From Ignelater luminosus (Eukaryota; Arthropoda; Insecta; Coleoptera; Elateridae), in contig VTPC01004850.1 of NCBI GenBank assembly GCA_011009095.1, positions 1 through 64,000 on the forward strand: 64,000 nt of DNA, read 5' to 3'. The notes under the pieces were generated by a model that was given only the letters and a program-made list of their open reading frames with translations, was not told where the DNA came from and made no database searches. The position numbers and the translations under genes were made by a program. Of this stretch, positions 1 through 12,200 are shown one piece after another. Every line of letters starts with the position of its first letter. Positions within the stretch are counted from its first letter, which is position 1.

Positions 1-2180
1 TTTTTTTTTGGACCTGCTCGAGCTTTTTGAATTACCTAGGCTTTCTTGCGCGGTTTGTCTTTTATGAACCGGTTGGGTTTTTTATGTAAGTTAAACTATT
101 CGAATGGAATGATACAGTTTTTCTTACTTACAGTTATTTTTACTTTAAGACTTCTAGGTCGGAAGGTTTTTGATACTGGAATGTGAAAAGGGCAAGGTCG
201 TAAAAATCCGAAATTGCGTCAGAGCGCACTAAATCTTCATTTCTTCAGATTCCTTAACCGAACGATTATTATATTTTCTTAATCAGCAAAATGCTACTAT
301 GTCTGCAATGCAGGTTTAGTACTAAATTGTAAAAGTTATTTTAAGGTATAATAGTCATATGTAAATCAAAGCAATAGACTCTGTCTAAGACAAAGAATTG
401 TCTATCCTCTATGTCGGTTTTGAGAATATGATTAACTTCAATAGGCAGTGGTTTTAATAAAACCATAGCAAACATATGGTTTCACAATAAACGCAATCAA
501 GGATATACTAGTATGTAGATGATGACTTATGAGTTAATGGTTGTCCATGTGCTTGGAAAATTCAACAATTCAATATACGAAGATTGGGCAATAATCGTCT
601 ATTAGGCAGTAATCACTGTTGCATTAATCTCCAAAATAAAAGAGTGATTGCTAATCAAACGAGATATAAACAGAAGAAGAAAAAATACGTCTTGAGATAA
701 AAAATCATAGTTTGTAAGAGTTTATGAGAAAAACAAAAATTGTATTTGTTTTACAAATAATAATCAGGAAAATGTTTATAAATGATCCGAAACAGAATAT
801 GTGCCAACAGATTTAATACAAAGCTTAAGCAATTATTTTCTTTATTATCTATTTATTGATGCACCATGAAATAATAGTTAATGTATTCGTATGAAGCATG
901 CCTAAAGTAATAAAATAATGTAACATTATTCATTTTAATTGGCTAATTAATTAATTAGCATTTAATTAACACAATATGTTGAATAATAATAATGTGTCAA
1001 TGATTTCATACTAATCTCAATAAATATATCAATAGTAGTTGTAGTACGTATCCATGGGCTGTTGATGTTTATGTATTTTATTTTTTAATAAGGTTCTGTA
1101 CATTACTAATTTAATCACTTAATCTACTGTCATAATTGTGAAGGATCTTTCATCGTTTATGTTCTAGTTTTGACTGGCTTGTTGTTATTTTAATTTAATA
1201 GGCGTTGTTGTCAGTTCACCTTCACTATTCACAATCATAACATAATTTTATTTGTGGAGCTAATTTAAAATTGTTTAAGAATTCTCACATTGATTTTTGG
1301 AATTCGCATTTAGCCTCTATTTTGATCTTATTGGTTGTAAAAGGCACTGAACTATTTAGAAAGAAGTAAGTATTTTGGCAAAACCTAACGAAGACAATCC
1401 TTTTAATGTGCTTCAGGCTTCTTCATTAAAGGCGTTTGGGCACTTGTAAGTCAAAAAACTATATTATAAAAAAGGAAGAATAACAAACCCTTGGCATTAT
1501 TGTCAGTTTGATAGATAGTGGGATAAGGAGCAGAAAGTAAGTTTTTGTGCGAGGATCTTTGAGTTCCAACTAAAATTTGATGCGAACAAAACACAAACAA
1601 GTTTTGCTTATTTACACACAGTAAAGCTTCCAGAGAACTCATTTTGGAAATGCAAAGGTATAGGTATTGAGAGTATTGACTACCACACTCGTGATCGATC
1701 TCCTATGGTTTGTTTTGCAAAGTTGCAGAGAATTGAAGAGAGACTCTGTAGAGCTTTTTTTATTATCTTCTATATAAATAAAAATGAATCGCAAAAATGT
1801 ATGAAGGCGTATCACTTCACAACGACTGAACCAAATTGGATAATTCTTTTTTTGTTGTGTTTGTTATTATCAGGAGAAGGTTTGTATAAAAGAAAATTTC
1901 CAAAAAAAATGTACGGAAAGACGTAAAAAAACATTTTTTCTCTTATACGTCATTTCGAGTGGTTCCCGAAGTATACAATAGATGGCACCGCCGGCAGGGT
2001 GGCGAAAGTGTCGAAGTGTATGTAAGGAAGTTTTTGTACTGTCCAAATGGAAAAACTAAAAATGTGGTTTATTACAAAGCTTTACAATAAAGTATATAAA
2101 TTCTTAAGATTTTTCTTTTATTTTAATCGTAATTTAATTTCGAAATGGAAAATTGTCTTATTTTTTTCATTAGGTACTCC
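1..2180. other. AT-rich DNA without recognised gene
   Basis: No frame here resembles a protein that I know. AT palindromes such as the TTAATTAATTAGC region near 945 are present. Small frames at 1451-1642 (minus) and 1705-1926 (plus) look like chance. Confidence 0.6.
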
Positions 2181-2210
2181 ACCCGTGCGAAGCCGGGGCG
2201 GGCAGCTAGT
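2181..2210 (+). mobile_element. Helitron-like 3' terminus
   Basis: A short GC-rich hairpin-forming stretch (CCCGTGCGAAGCCGGGG) is followed a few bases later by CAGCTAGT in otherwise AT-rich DNA. Helitron 3' ends have a hairpin and then CTRR before a host T. GC-richer sequence near 1980-2030 (GATGGCACCGCCGGCAGGG) may belong to the same element. No 5' TC end is identified. Confidence 0.4.
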
Positions 2211-4189
2211 ATAATATAAACCATAGTAATTCTTTTTTACTGAATCTCAACGTTTATAAAAGTTCCATGCCCTAGTTAAATAAACTTTTCAAACAAAAAG
2301 TAATTATTATTAAATACTCTATTATCACTATTATTACTAGTACTACACAATAGATATACATTAAGATTTTATCTAAAATATAAATCTTAAGAGCTTGACA
2401 CTTTATCTTTGGAGATTTTGTTGATTGATCTTTCAATTACTATTATTGGTTATTAACCTGTTTATTTAATAAAAATGATCGAGACACTAATTAATGTCTA
2501 CCTATTAATTCCCTTTTTTAGCAAAGTCTACTTACGTCGACAAAATTTTATTGGACTTTTTGTTTTGCACTTCTTAATTATGTAAAATTGTAGTTTTATA
2601 TAATTTTGTTATATAACATTTTAAATTAAATTTAAACTTTGTTTTCTAACCGGTTTCCACCTGGATTTAAGATAAAAAATTGAATTAAAGGATTTATTTG
2701 CACTTATTCACAACAGCAAAATGTTATGTGTTGTATATTATATTTTATGTAGTGAGTCAAACTCTTGGGAACAAATACTGGTTTCCGTTTTTTAAATTGT
2801 CATTTTCTTTTTGTATTGGCCAATCCAGTACTCATCAGTTTGCATGAGAAAGTTTTCCTTATGGAATGCTGCATGTAAAAAGGGCGTACCCGGATTCAAA
2901 TTGATGCAATTATTATAAAAATATAGAAGTCTGTCTGAGTGTAATGGCGCAACCAATCAACTAGATGTGACACCCAGCCTATTATGTATATTTATATTTA
3001 AAATAAAATTGAATTATTTCAAAAGCCTTTTCAATTTCTTCAGGAAAATATTATTAAAGTTCATGAGATTTATTATTTCGAGTGAATGGAGAATTTCTTC
3101 GTTAGATATATTGTAGATAACTTGATAAAAGTTGTTAGTAGTTACTTTCTCAACACTGTGCATATTAACGGAATTTATAGGTTTATTGCTAGATGGATTG
3201 ATAAAGCGTTTCCTGTTTTAGTCATTTCTACCTTCCTTACCGGGAGGTATAAAGAAAGCAATAAACTAGTTGGTAAAAATATAATTTTATGGTTGTTAAA
3301 TAAGGACCAAAAACAAAATGTATGTATAGCTTAGTTAACAATTTTAATTATTCTTGACGTGTATTACTTAATGTCAGTTAATTGCATTGTTTCAACATTA
3401 TTTGAAAATAATAAAATCATTCTGTATTTGATACCAACTGCTTTTTTCTTCCTATAATAGCAAGTCATTTGGTTAAAATTTGTGCATTAAGAAATATTCA
3501 TAACACAGAAGATTAGATTACAAGCTCTCGATATGGTTATGCTCAAGACTACAAACATCATTAATGTAACAATACGACTAATTTTCAGCAATATCCAAAA
3601 CCTATTAATAGACGAAATACCATTTTGAAAAATTCAATTTTATGCGAAGATGAAGCACCTTGTAAGAGTGACGTTACTGTTTTCCTCAAAAAAGAAACCT
3701 TACGTCTCATTAATGAAGATATTGGCTAGATCGACCTGTAGAACGACAGATATCCAAAAATAGCATCTAGAAAACTTCATTTTGATATGCACTGAGTTCT
3801 GAGATATTGAAGAGCAAAAAGTGTGAAGTTAGTCCCTTAACACCTTGAAACAGTGTGTTTCTTTCTTATTAATTGAATACTGTACACAATAGACAGAGAT
3901 AGCGTAAGTCAGAATTAATGTAAGTGTTTTAGTTGTGGAAATAAATACAAGACAAACTTATTTAGGTAATGCTGATAACTATTGCTTAAGTCTTTAATCA
4001 TTCTGATAATTACATGTCAGATAGCATAACTTGTCGTCGTAATCAATGTAAATACCGCCGCAAGCGGCTGGCTTCTTAGAAGAATGAACTTCTCTTAAGC
4101 CTGAAGTAATAGATGATTGGGATGGAACGCGTGTTTTATGAAATTGATGTTGACCTCGATGTCAGGCACCAAGCACACTCCACGCCAAT
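2211..4189. other. AT-rich DNA without recognised gene
   Basis: An 82-codon plus-strand frame at 3086-3334 has no recognisable motif and no gene context. Nothing else stands out. Confidence 0.55.
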
Positions 4190-4640
4190 CCCGGGACAAT
4201 TGGTGGCACGAAGAGCTGCTGTATTGGATACAAAGATATTATATATTAGTTCGTAAAAGATACCGGATTGTATATTCAGGCGCATGTAATCGGTTGAAGC
4301 AAACATACTTATTGGTAAGGGGCAGGTACGGAGGAGAGTAGTACCGTAAAGACCACGCCTGCGCGACGAGTTTGCATGGGTTACGGAAATTGAGAAGTTG
4401 CACGTGACATTTAAAAATGGTTTAAATGTTTCGGACGTGATACCGCCTATTTTGAGCATCATCTTTGCGCACGCGTGGTCTTTACGGTGAAATTTCCCGC
4501 CCCGCTTGCCCTTCATCCATAAAGATGTTTGCCTCAACCTTGAAACACAATCCTGCATCTACCCAAGTATATAATATCTTTGGTTGGATAAGCCGCACGC
4601 CAGACCACGCAGGATCCCAAAACGACCGATGTTCGCGTGT
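4190..4640. repeat. GC-rich foldback repeat
   Basis: Arms at about 4190-4365 and 4466-4640 are diverged reverse complements around a roughly 100-base centre. Shared blocks include ACCGTAAAGACCACGC (4343-4358 against 4467-4488), GCAAACAT and CAAAGATATTATATA. The GC content is much higher than in the flanks, and higher GC continues to about 4850. Short frames on both strands across it are mirror-image artefacts. It is probably a transposon remnant with long inverted ends; the family is not recognised. Confidence 0.65.
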
Positions 4641-7600
4641 GTGCCCAAGAACACCCAACAAGCCGCCGACCAGTGGCGGCGATGGTAAGTATGGGGAAAC
4701 GGTTCTTTCCAGAACTGTGTTGATGTTTGTGTTATGAGAGGATGCGAGTATGTGTGATGATGTATGGGTATCTAGGTGTTGAATGTGTGTTCCGTGGGCT
4801 GTTACTGTTCCGGAATTTGCCTTCACCGCCAAGGGAAACCACGGTAAAACCTTGCAAGAACAAGCATAGCTCAAATACCGAAGTTTTATTTATTTACATT
4901 CAGTTTAAATTAATTCATATTTCTGTTGAGTCCTTGCATGGTCTAAAGAAATACTCAAATGCAAAAAAGTCATTGGTTACGGAAGATGAAGAATAGTCAG
5001 AAATGTCAGCAATTAGAACTAATATACAAACGAGAAAACAAGAATATACATAGTAATTACTATCGATGAAAGACCGTTTTGGAAAGAATATTAGATGAGT
5101 AAGATATCGTTCCAGATGGAGTATCATTTTTGATTACCTTTTAATTAATTGAAAGAAGATAGATCGGCAAAAAGGAAAGTCAAAAGACTAAAGCTTGCAC
5201 TTTTCATTAACGAACTGTTTGATTGTAAGAAAGGCACATTGACAATAGTTTGATCAAATTGAGAAAAACTTACACGAATTAATAGACTGATAGTTTCCAA
5301 AGTATAAATATGGTCCAGTACTTGCGATTCTATTCAGACATTACGTAAAAAGTGTCCTGGAAACTTACAAGAGTATTTCTTCTTTTCTTCCTCTCCTTTT
5401 TTGCATTTTTTAGATTTTGAAATTTTATTTCTTGATCATATAAGTGTTATTGATAATAATTGTCTGTCTAAATACCATAATTCAAAATGTTCCTAATTTC
5501 AATATTGAGATAATAAAAGAATTTATATGTTTTGATGAAATATGATAAGGTATACTTTCTAATTTTGTTATTAATTCTTGATATATAATATTTGATTTCT
5601 GTTCTGTTGCCAAAGTAGGGGTAGGGATAGTCAAAATAAGATTGAAGATGATACGCTCAGTATTATGTTTTTACTCTAAAATTTCGAATCATCTCAGTCA
5701 TTTATTTTTGTCATGACTAGACGTTATTAAACTCACTGTGCTATTGCTATGATGGCAATCAAAAGATGGTAATTGAAGAACTGAGAAAAATGCAAAAGTG
5801 ACAGTTTTAACAATAGTTAATTGCGAAACGTATCACAACAAAAAGGAAAACCTCTGGAGTATTATCACAGTTTTGGAATCTCTTTTATTGCGAAATAGAA
5901 TTTAATCAATTTTAATGACGCGAGCATTCTTTAGCTTTTCTTCGAATATCTTCTGAGTTTAGAAGATTTTATCGAAACTCCAGTTGAATAATGGGTAATG
6001 AAAGCGGCCTGATGAATACCGAGAAGGCCGAAATAGACGCCTCTTTCGAAATTATAATACCTGTCATATTGGCATATTACTTTAAACACTAGCATATTTT
6101 CCAAGTTTAACAAGAGGATTCTTTAATATTAATACATCACTGAAAACACATTGAGTATAATTAGATTACTTTTATTTTTTATGTAGCTCAAGCGCTTAGG
6201 TCTGTACAGTTGATCTTTTCGTTAACGAATGTTTGCCTTCTGTGTTTGTATGTTGAAGGTATTAGAACATATGACCTTGGCAATTTGTTAAATTGAAAAG
6301 AAAGAAAAACTTCATTTACTTCAATCATCACCATAATGTGTTTCATATAATATGACTAGATACTGCAACCTTTTCAAGGCACAATTTGATGTATGATTCA
6401 TTCTTCAACGAAAATGATCTGGATAACATGAGAAATTGGAAACACTGCCGCTACTAACGCTCCTGCAAACTTCGTGACCCCACGCTGCTTGATTGCGTAG
6501 CGATTTAGAAAACCCCAATAACCAATAGTGGAAGCTTCAACTTTTATCTTTAGGAGCAATCTATAACTCCTCTTCAGCCCGATATAGTTGAAGTTGATGC
6601 TTAAAAGCCTCTAGCTTTCGTCTGGTGGGGTGAGCGTGTAATTGAAAAATGAATGTTGTATCGAGAGTTGGGCAAAGAAGAACGAAGGGAGCCGGTTTAC
6701 GCCAGCATAAAGGTCTCCACAAATGGACTTTTTAATTCTGGGGATTGTCATAAACAGTCCTTGCAATTGGCGGTGATTGTGCTGATAGCTTTGCTGGAAT
6801 CGGTGAAATCAAATCTTGACGGCAAACGGCAGAGAATGAAATTTTGTGTTTGCAATTTTTATTGCAAGATGGATTGAATCTTATCTTAGTTATAGACTAA
6901 TAAAAATAATGATGCAAACCACAATATTGTGGAATCACACCAACTTGCCAACTATACGATCGCAGGTGTTTATCAAACATTGTATTCAGATTGGCTAACT
7001 TCGAACAGAAACCTGCTGCCCAAACCGTATGCAACGGGACGCAGAAGCTAGTGCTCTATCTATCCATGGTTCTGATGTTAGACAATCTTTCAGGGCGTTT
7101 GTTAAGAGCTAGAATTTATCTAAAATCATTACTTAGTTTCAACCCTACTTTGGTTACCTTTAATTGGGATAATCAAAGATATTTCACTCGATACTCAGAA
7201 GATTGGACTATTTACAGTTCATTCGAATGCAAGTGAATGCACTTAGTACTCGCATCAAATCTTATATAGAACCTACAGATGGAGATTTCACTTGTATTCC
7301 GCAATAAGTGAAAATGAAACACATCTCAGAAGAATTGTTAGACTGTGAATGGTTTGCTTAGATAGAGTTTTTTCAACACAAAAGTCTAAATCTTTTCCAT
7401 TATGTTGGTATCATTTTCAATTACTGTGATTATTCATTATATTACACGGGAAGTAAATACTGTAGTGATATCATATGAGAATGTTTCAAGAAGATTCCAT
7501 CAAAATTCTCAACTGAAGCAAAGTAAAAGAACAGTAACAGTGAAGTGAAAGTAGAATGAACTCAAAAACGTCATGCAAGAAGGATGCTTTTTAGCAAGAT

Positions 7601-7903
7601 TTTACGAAGAATAATACGGAATTTAAGCAGCTTTCAGTGAAAGATCATGGATATGAAATCTTCAAGAAATGAACAGTGTCTGAGAATTGTCTGCTTTGTG
7701 AAGTAATTAGGTAGAAACGAATAGAGTATGAATGAGAAGAGGTTAGTAATGTGGTGCAAAATAATGTAAGTAATTCTTCATGAAATTTCTTCTTCTTTTG
7801 GATTTTTGGAGTAACAGATATGAAATCAAGTTGATTACATTATAATATGGAAAGGCAAATAATTAAAGCAAATTAGTATAGAACATTTTGGTTGTTACAA
7901 GTA
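4641..7903. other. Intergenic DNA with a GC-richer patch near 6.4-6.9 kb
   Basis: The stretch to about 4850 continues the GC-richer foldback DNA. About 6430-6880 is also GC-richer, with a 74-codon frame that I cannot assign; a transposon remnant is the likeliest reading. The rest is AT-rich and featureless. Confidence 0.45.
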
Positions 7904-7934
7904 AAGGGTTTTCCAATAAGAGGTGTTATTTTGA
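7904..7934 (+). repeat. Left terminal inverted repeat of the rosa-type mariner
   Basis: 31 bases, starting AAGGGTTTTCC and ending GTTATTTTGA, preceded by TA. Identical to the reverse complement of 9178-9208. Confidence 0.97.
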
Positions 7935-8008
7935 TATTCAAAGAAAAGTGCCATTTTTTAATATAAATGATCGGATGTTTATTTCATTATAAAGAGGAAG
8001 GTATGCCG

Positions 8009-9094
8009 TTAATAGTGGAAAATAACATCAGGCAAATGACCACCACGACCACGCTTACAGGACAATATCCTTTTCATGAAATTTTCCATAACCAAATCGC
8101 AAAGTGGCTGCCCTATGTCCTCGATAGCCTCACGAATTCCATCTTTGAGGTCTTGAATCGACGCTGGGCTGTTGGCGTAGACCTTCTCTTTCACGTGGCC
8201 CCAAAGAAAGAAGTCGCAAGGTGTTAAATCACAAGATCTCGGTGGCCAATTGTGATCACCTCTTCGAGAGATAACACGGTCCGGAAACTTTTTCCGTAAA
8301 AGATCAATGGTTTCGTTGCTTGTGTGGCACGTAGCGCCGTCTTGTTGAAAGTAAACGTTGTCCAGATCAATACCATCCAATTCCGGCCATAAAAAATCGT
8401 TAATCATCTCTCGATAGCGCAATCCAGTCACCGTAACTGTTGCTCCAGCCTCATTTTCGAAAAAGTAAGGTCCAATGACTCCGCCGGACCATAAACCGCA
8501 CCAAACAGTCACACGTTGAGGATAGAGAGACTTTTCAACAATAACTCTTGGATTTTCTGAGCCCCAGATCCGACAATTTTGCTTGTTGACGAAGCCACCG
8601 AGGTGGAAATGGGCCTCATCACTCAAGATGATTTTTCGATGGAATTCTGGATCATTTTCATGCATTTCAACGACCCAATCAGCAAAGACACGACGTTGTT
8701 GATGATCGGCCGGCTTGAGTTCTTGTGTTAACTGGACTTTATAAGCCTTAAGACCCAAATCTTTATGCAAAATACGGTGTAATGACGTTTGTGGAATGGC
8801 TAATTCCAAAGAACGACGAGGAATGGACAAACCTGGGTTTTCTTTAACACTTTCGGCTACAACAGCAATATTCTCGGCTGTTCTTGAGCGACGTGCACGG
8901 GTTTTATTCTTCACATCACTAACTTGTCCCAAGAGCTCGAATTTTTTCACCAATTTCTGTATTGCGGTCCGACAAGGTGCTTCACGGTGACCCAAAAATG
9001 TTCGAGTTTTACGAACCGTCTCTGCCAAATTTTCACCATTTTTATAGTGAATTTTAATAATTTCAATGCGTTGTTGAAGCGTATATCGTTCCAT
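8009..9094 (-). CDS. Mariner transposase, DD41D (rosa) type
   Basis: A full-length 361-residue transposase, of usual size for the superfamily. It would bind the terminal repeats and move the element by cut and paste. An N-terminal helix-turn-helix (about residues 5-55, with RIEIIKIHYKNGENLAETVRK) is followed by a second one (about 88-118). The catalytic triad is visible: D159 in ILSDEAHF, D252 in FQQDGATCH and D294 in DLTPCDFFLW. There are 92 residues between the first two and 41 between the last two, which defines DD41D. The start ATG is the first in the frame and lies 84 bases inside the right inverted repeat. No internal stop or frameshift is present, so the protein may be active. Confidence 0.95.
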   Translation of the reverse strand: MERYTLQQRIEIIKIHYKNGENLAETVRKTRTFLGHREAPCRTAIQKLVKKFELLGQVSDVKNKTRARRSRTAENIAVVAESVKENPGLSIPRRSLELAIPQTSLHRILHKDLGLKAYKVQLTQELKPADHQQRRVFADWVVEMHENDPEFHRKIILSDEAHFHLGGFVNKQNCRIWGSENPRVIVEKSLYPQRVTVWCGLWSGGVIGPYFFENEAGATVTVTGLRYREMINDFLWPELDGIDLDNVYFQQDGATCHTSNETIDLLRKKFPDRVISRRGDHNWPPRSCDLTPCDFFLWGHVKEKVYANSPASIQDLKDGIREAIEDIGQPLCDLVMENFMKRILSCKRGRGGHLPDVIFHY

Positions 9095-9177
9095 ATTTAT
9101 TAATGGCGTAGTTTCTACTTGTCAAATGTCAAAAAATGATAGCTTCAAAAGTGACATCTACCGAAATAGCGGGCTAT

Positions 9178-9208
9178 TCAAAATAACACCTCTTATTGGA
9201 AAACCCTT
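9178..9208 (-). repeat. Right terminal inverted repeat of the rosa-type mariner
   Basis: Perfect reverse complement of the left repeat, followed by TA at 9209-9210. It abuts the 5' side of the transposase frame and probably overlaps its promoter. Confidence 0.97.
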
Positions 9209-9210
9209 TA

Positions 9211-12200
9211 TTTGGTTGACATCGAAAATGTAAAGATTTCTATGGAATATCTTACCGCTTCGGTCTCACCTATTTTTGTTAATACCATGTATGTTGAGTT
9301 ATCTCGATTTTTGAAAATGTCAAAGAATGCTCGAATAGGGTATACCTTTTTAAGACTTCAAGAATCGACAGTTTGTCGTTGCTAATTTTAATATTGAAAA
9401 GGGTACTGCCATAAAACAAGCATCAAAGGTTCAGTTGAACATCAATGGTGATTTATAACTCATGCAACATTAATATTTCTTTTACATATTTATTTTGAGT
9501 ATTTATTGCTGAACCTCATTAGATAATTTTGTAAGTGATTTACACACTTGGTTACACATAATAAGATAATGAACATGATAGTCACATACTCATATAAATT
9601 ATATTAATTAGTACGAAACGAGCGGCTCGTCAGAAACAGAACCATCTGGAAGAGAGAGAACGACTACAATCACTTCGAATACTTACGCCTTCGTCACGAA
9701 AACATCTATATTATATCACAATAATAACCGCACCTTGCCATTGTATATGAATCAACATTAGCATAAAAAATTTATCTCTATCATGTTAATACAAAAAAGC
9801 ATAGTTTTGCATTTTATTTACTCTCGATAAAAAGTGTTTTCACTCCTAATTCGTTTCGTCTATATCTTATATAGCTGTCTAGTAATGTATGTACAAGCCG
9901 GTATACGTGTGTAGTATGTCGCAATAAATTTTTTTATACGTTACATAATCAGGGGAATTGGTGGAATATTTTGTAGTTCGTAAACGCTTTTAAAGGAAGA
10001 TATGCCGGCTTTATAATGCTAAAAAGTTTTAACTAGGCAAGGATGATGCTGCTTTGTGAATAATTTAAGATGCTTTCCTCCACGGAATCTCATATAAAAT
10101 TAATACGCTTCTTTATGATATTTTTTCATAAATGCGGATTGAAATTTGAATTGATGATTGATGCGAATATCAGCGCCAATATATAGTAATAGTTCAGTAT
10201 ATAAAGCGATAAATGATGGAAAAAGTTGAAGAGCTACTTTAAGTAAGTTTATATCCATCGAGTGATAATGAAGTATGGAATATAAAAATTTTATGATATA
10301 CTTTTTAAGAGTATTTTAGTGGTGTTAAAATTTCAATTTTTCAAGATACACGCGTTTTAGTGGTTTCGAAAAGAAGTTTAGATCACGTAGCATGTAAAAC
10401 TTACATATTTAAAATATAACACAACTTCGGGTTCATTATTTATGCTTACCTGAGGTTATTTATTTTAAAATTAGTAGTTAGGCGACTATATTACTGGTAC
10501 ATGGCATACAACTAATCATGCACGTGCATTTATTAATTATTAATTAATTAAGAATGTGGGTTCTAGTCATTTCTATTAAAAACAAAATAGTTAGGATTCA
10601 ATATAAACAAATGTTTGAGATAAAATTCTGGAAAATGCTAAACTATCAACATTACAATCTTAGTTGCTATGCTGTCAGCAACTTCTTAACACCCAAGAAG
10701 TTTAATAAAAGAATGCAAAAAGATCAGATAAATACAACATTTTACTAATACGCTTGCTAAATTTAATTATGTACAACAGGTGTGTGGGCAAAGCAACACG
10801 ACTAACTTATTCAAATTGTTAATTGTTGATAACAGAAATGAAAACTACAGTTGTCGCATTTAATATTTAATTGAAAAGAAAACTGAAATTTCATTTAAAA
10901 ATTTCCTAATAAGTCCAATGAAATGTTAAAATCTAAAACTTACCAGTTAACGCTCCACAGAGAAACTTTGAAGTAAGCTTATACATACTTCTAAAGGCTT
11001 TGATGTTGATGAATAGTCGAGTGGATTTCTACTGAAATACGCGTTGATAAACCTATTAAAGCGTATAATCACTAAACACCTTAATCAAGAATTATCAATA
11101 AGTATAACACGTCTCTTCACTTAAGAGAGATTCTCATTTGATGTCTCTTAATATCACATATTGTCTTCCAAAAAATGTAATAGAAATTTTTAATTGCATC
11201 GAGGGATTGCTGTAACTAATTTTAAATTTTTGTTTCAGGTAAGCCGCCAATAACCAAAAAAATATTGATTTTGGTCTAAACACAGTGAAGGTGAAAGGGT
11301 AAGGTAAATGCACATTCAGATTAATATACCTAGTAAGAAGATTCCTTTTGAATTTGCTTTTTGCTAATAGTAATATTGATGTGACCTCCAAGAGCACAGA
11401 AACGTGATAGAGTATATAATGATGATCCTGAAGGTTAAGTTCTCCGTTTCCCGAAGGAGACGTGAGATCGTTGTAGGCATTTGTTGACCATATCGTTGTA
11501 GCAGTTATACTTGTAGTTGTACAATACGGTTACCTCATATGCCATCGTCAATAGCTGATACTTTGACGTCGGTTTGAATGGCTCACTGTTGGCAATTATT
11601 AAATAAAAGAGGATTTGATTGCTGCTTCAGGCATTTAATTTATAACCATCCTAAATGGCGATGTATTGTAAATTCTGCTCTGGTATACTGTATCGAATTT
11701 TAGCATATGAAGCATGGTTGCTGGCGGCGTCGTCTGTGGATGGTGTTGGTCATGTAAAGCTACGCCTCTGGTTGGTGTGGCAATCGGACAATTATCTGAT
11801 AGGTATGGTTAGATACAGTTCAAGGAATGTAGATATTAAGACTTGGTGACAAAGTGGAAATATATACACATAGATTTTCACGGAACTTTAGCTCGGTAGC
11901 AACTGATAGCTCTGGACGGAAGGTATGGGGAAAAGGGACTTCAGTGACCATAAATTCACTACTCTTGTGTTTCGAGAGGCGTTTGATAAGCGAGACCTTC
12001 AGGGTGAAGGAGTTATATACCCAACCCCAACATTTCCGCTCTTCCCTAAATCAGAAACGTCCGTTACTACTCTCTCCAGACTCAGGCTTCAGTGATAATG
12101 GAGGCGGGCAGTTGGGCCTTTAGGAGGAAGAAGGCACAAAGGCACAGAGGAACTACAATCGATGTCTGCACACTACCGAACACCACACGAGACTGTGATA

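Larger units (their letters stand above)
7904..9208 (-). mobile_element. Intact-looking DD41D (rosa-type) mariner transposon
   Basis: A 1305-base element with 31-base terminal inverted repeats that are identical at both ends (7904-7934 and 9178-9208, starting AAGGGTTTTCC). It is flanked by TA at 7902-7903 and 9209-9210, the target duplication of the Tc1/mariner superfamily. A single uninterrupted transposase frame on the minus strand fills most of it. Perfect repeats plus an open frame point to recent insertion. It lies 28 kb upstream of the Hr3 coding exons. Confidence 0.95.

Noticed and set aside
4136-4874. Three overlapping frames of 90-140 codons on both strands
   Set aside because: They are mirror readings of one GC-rich inverted repeat; no family similarity is visible.
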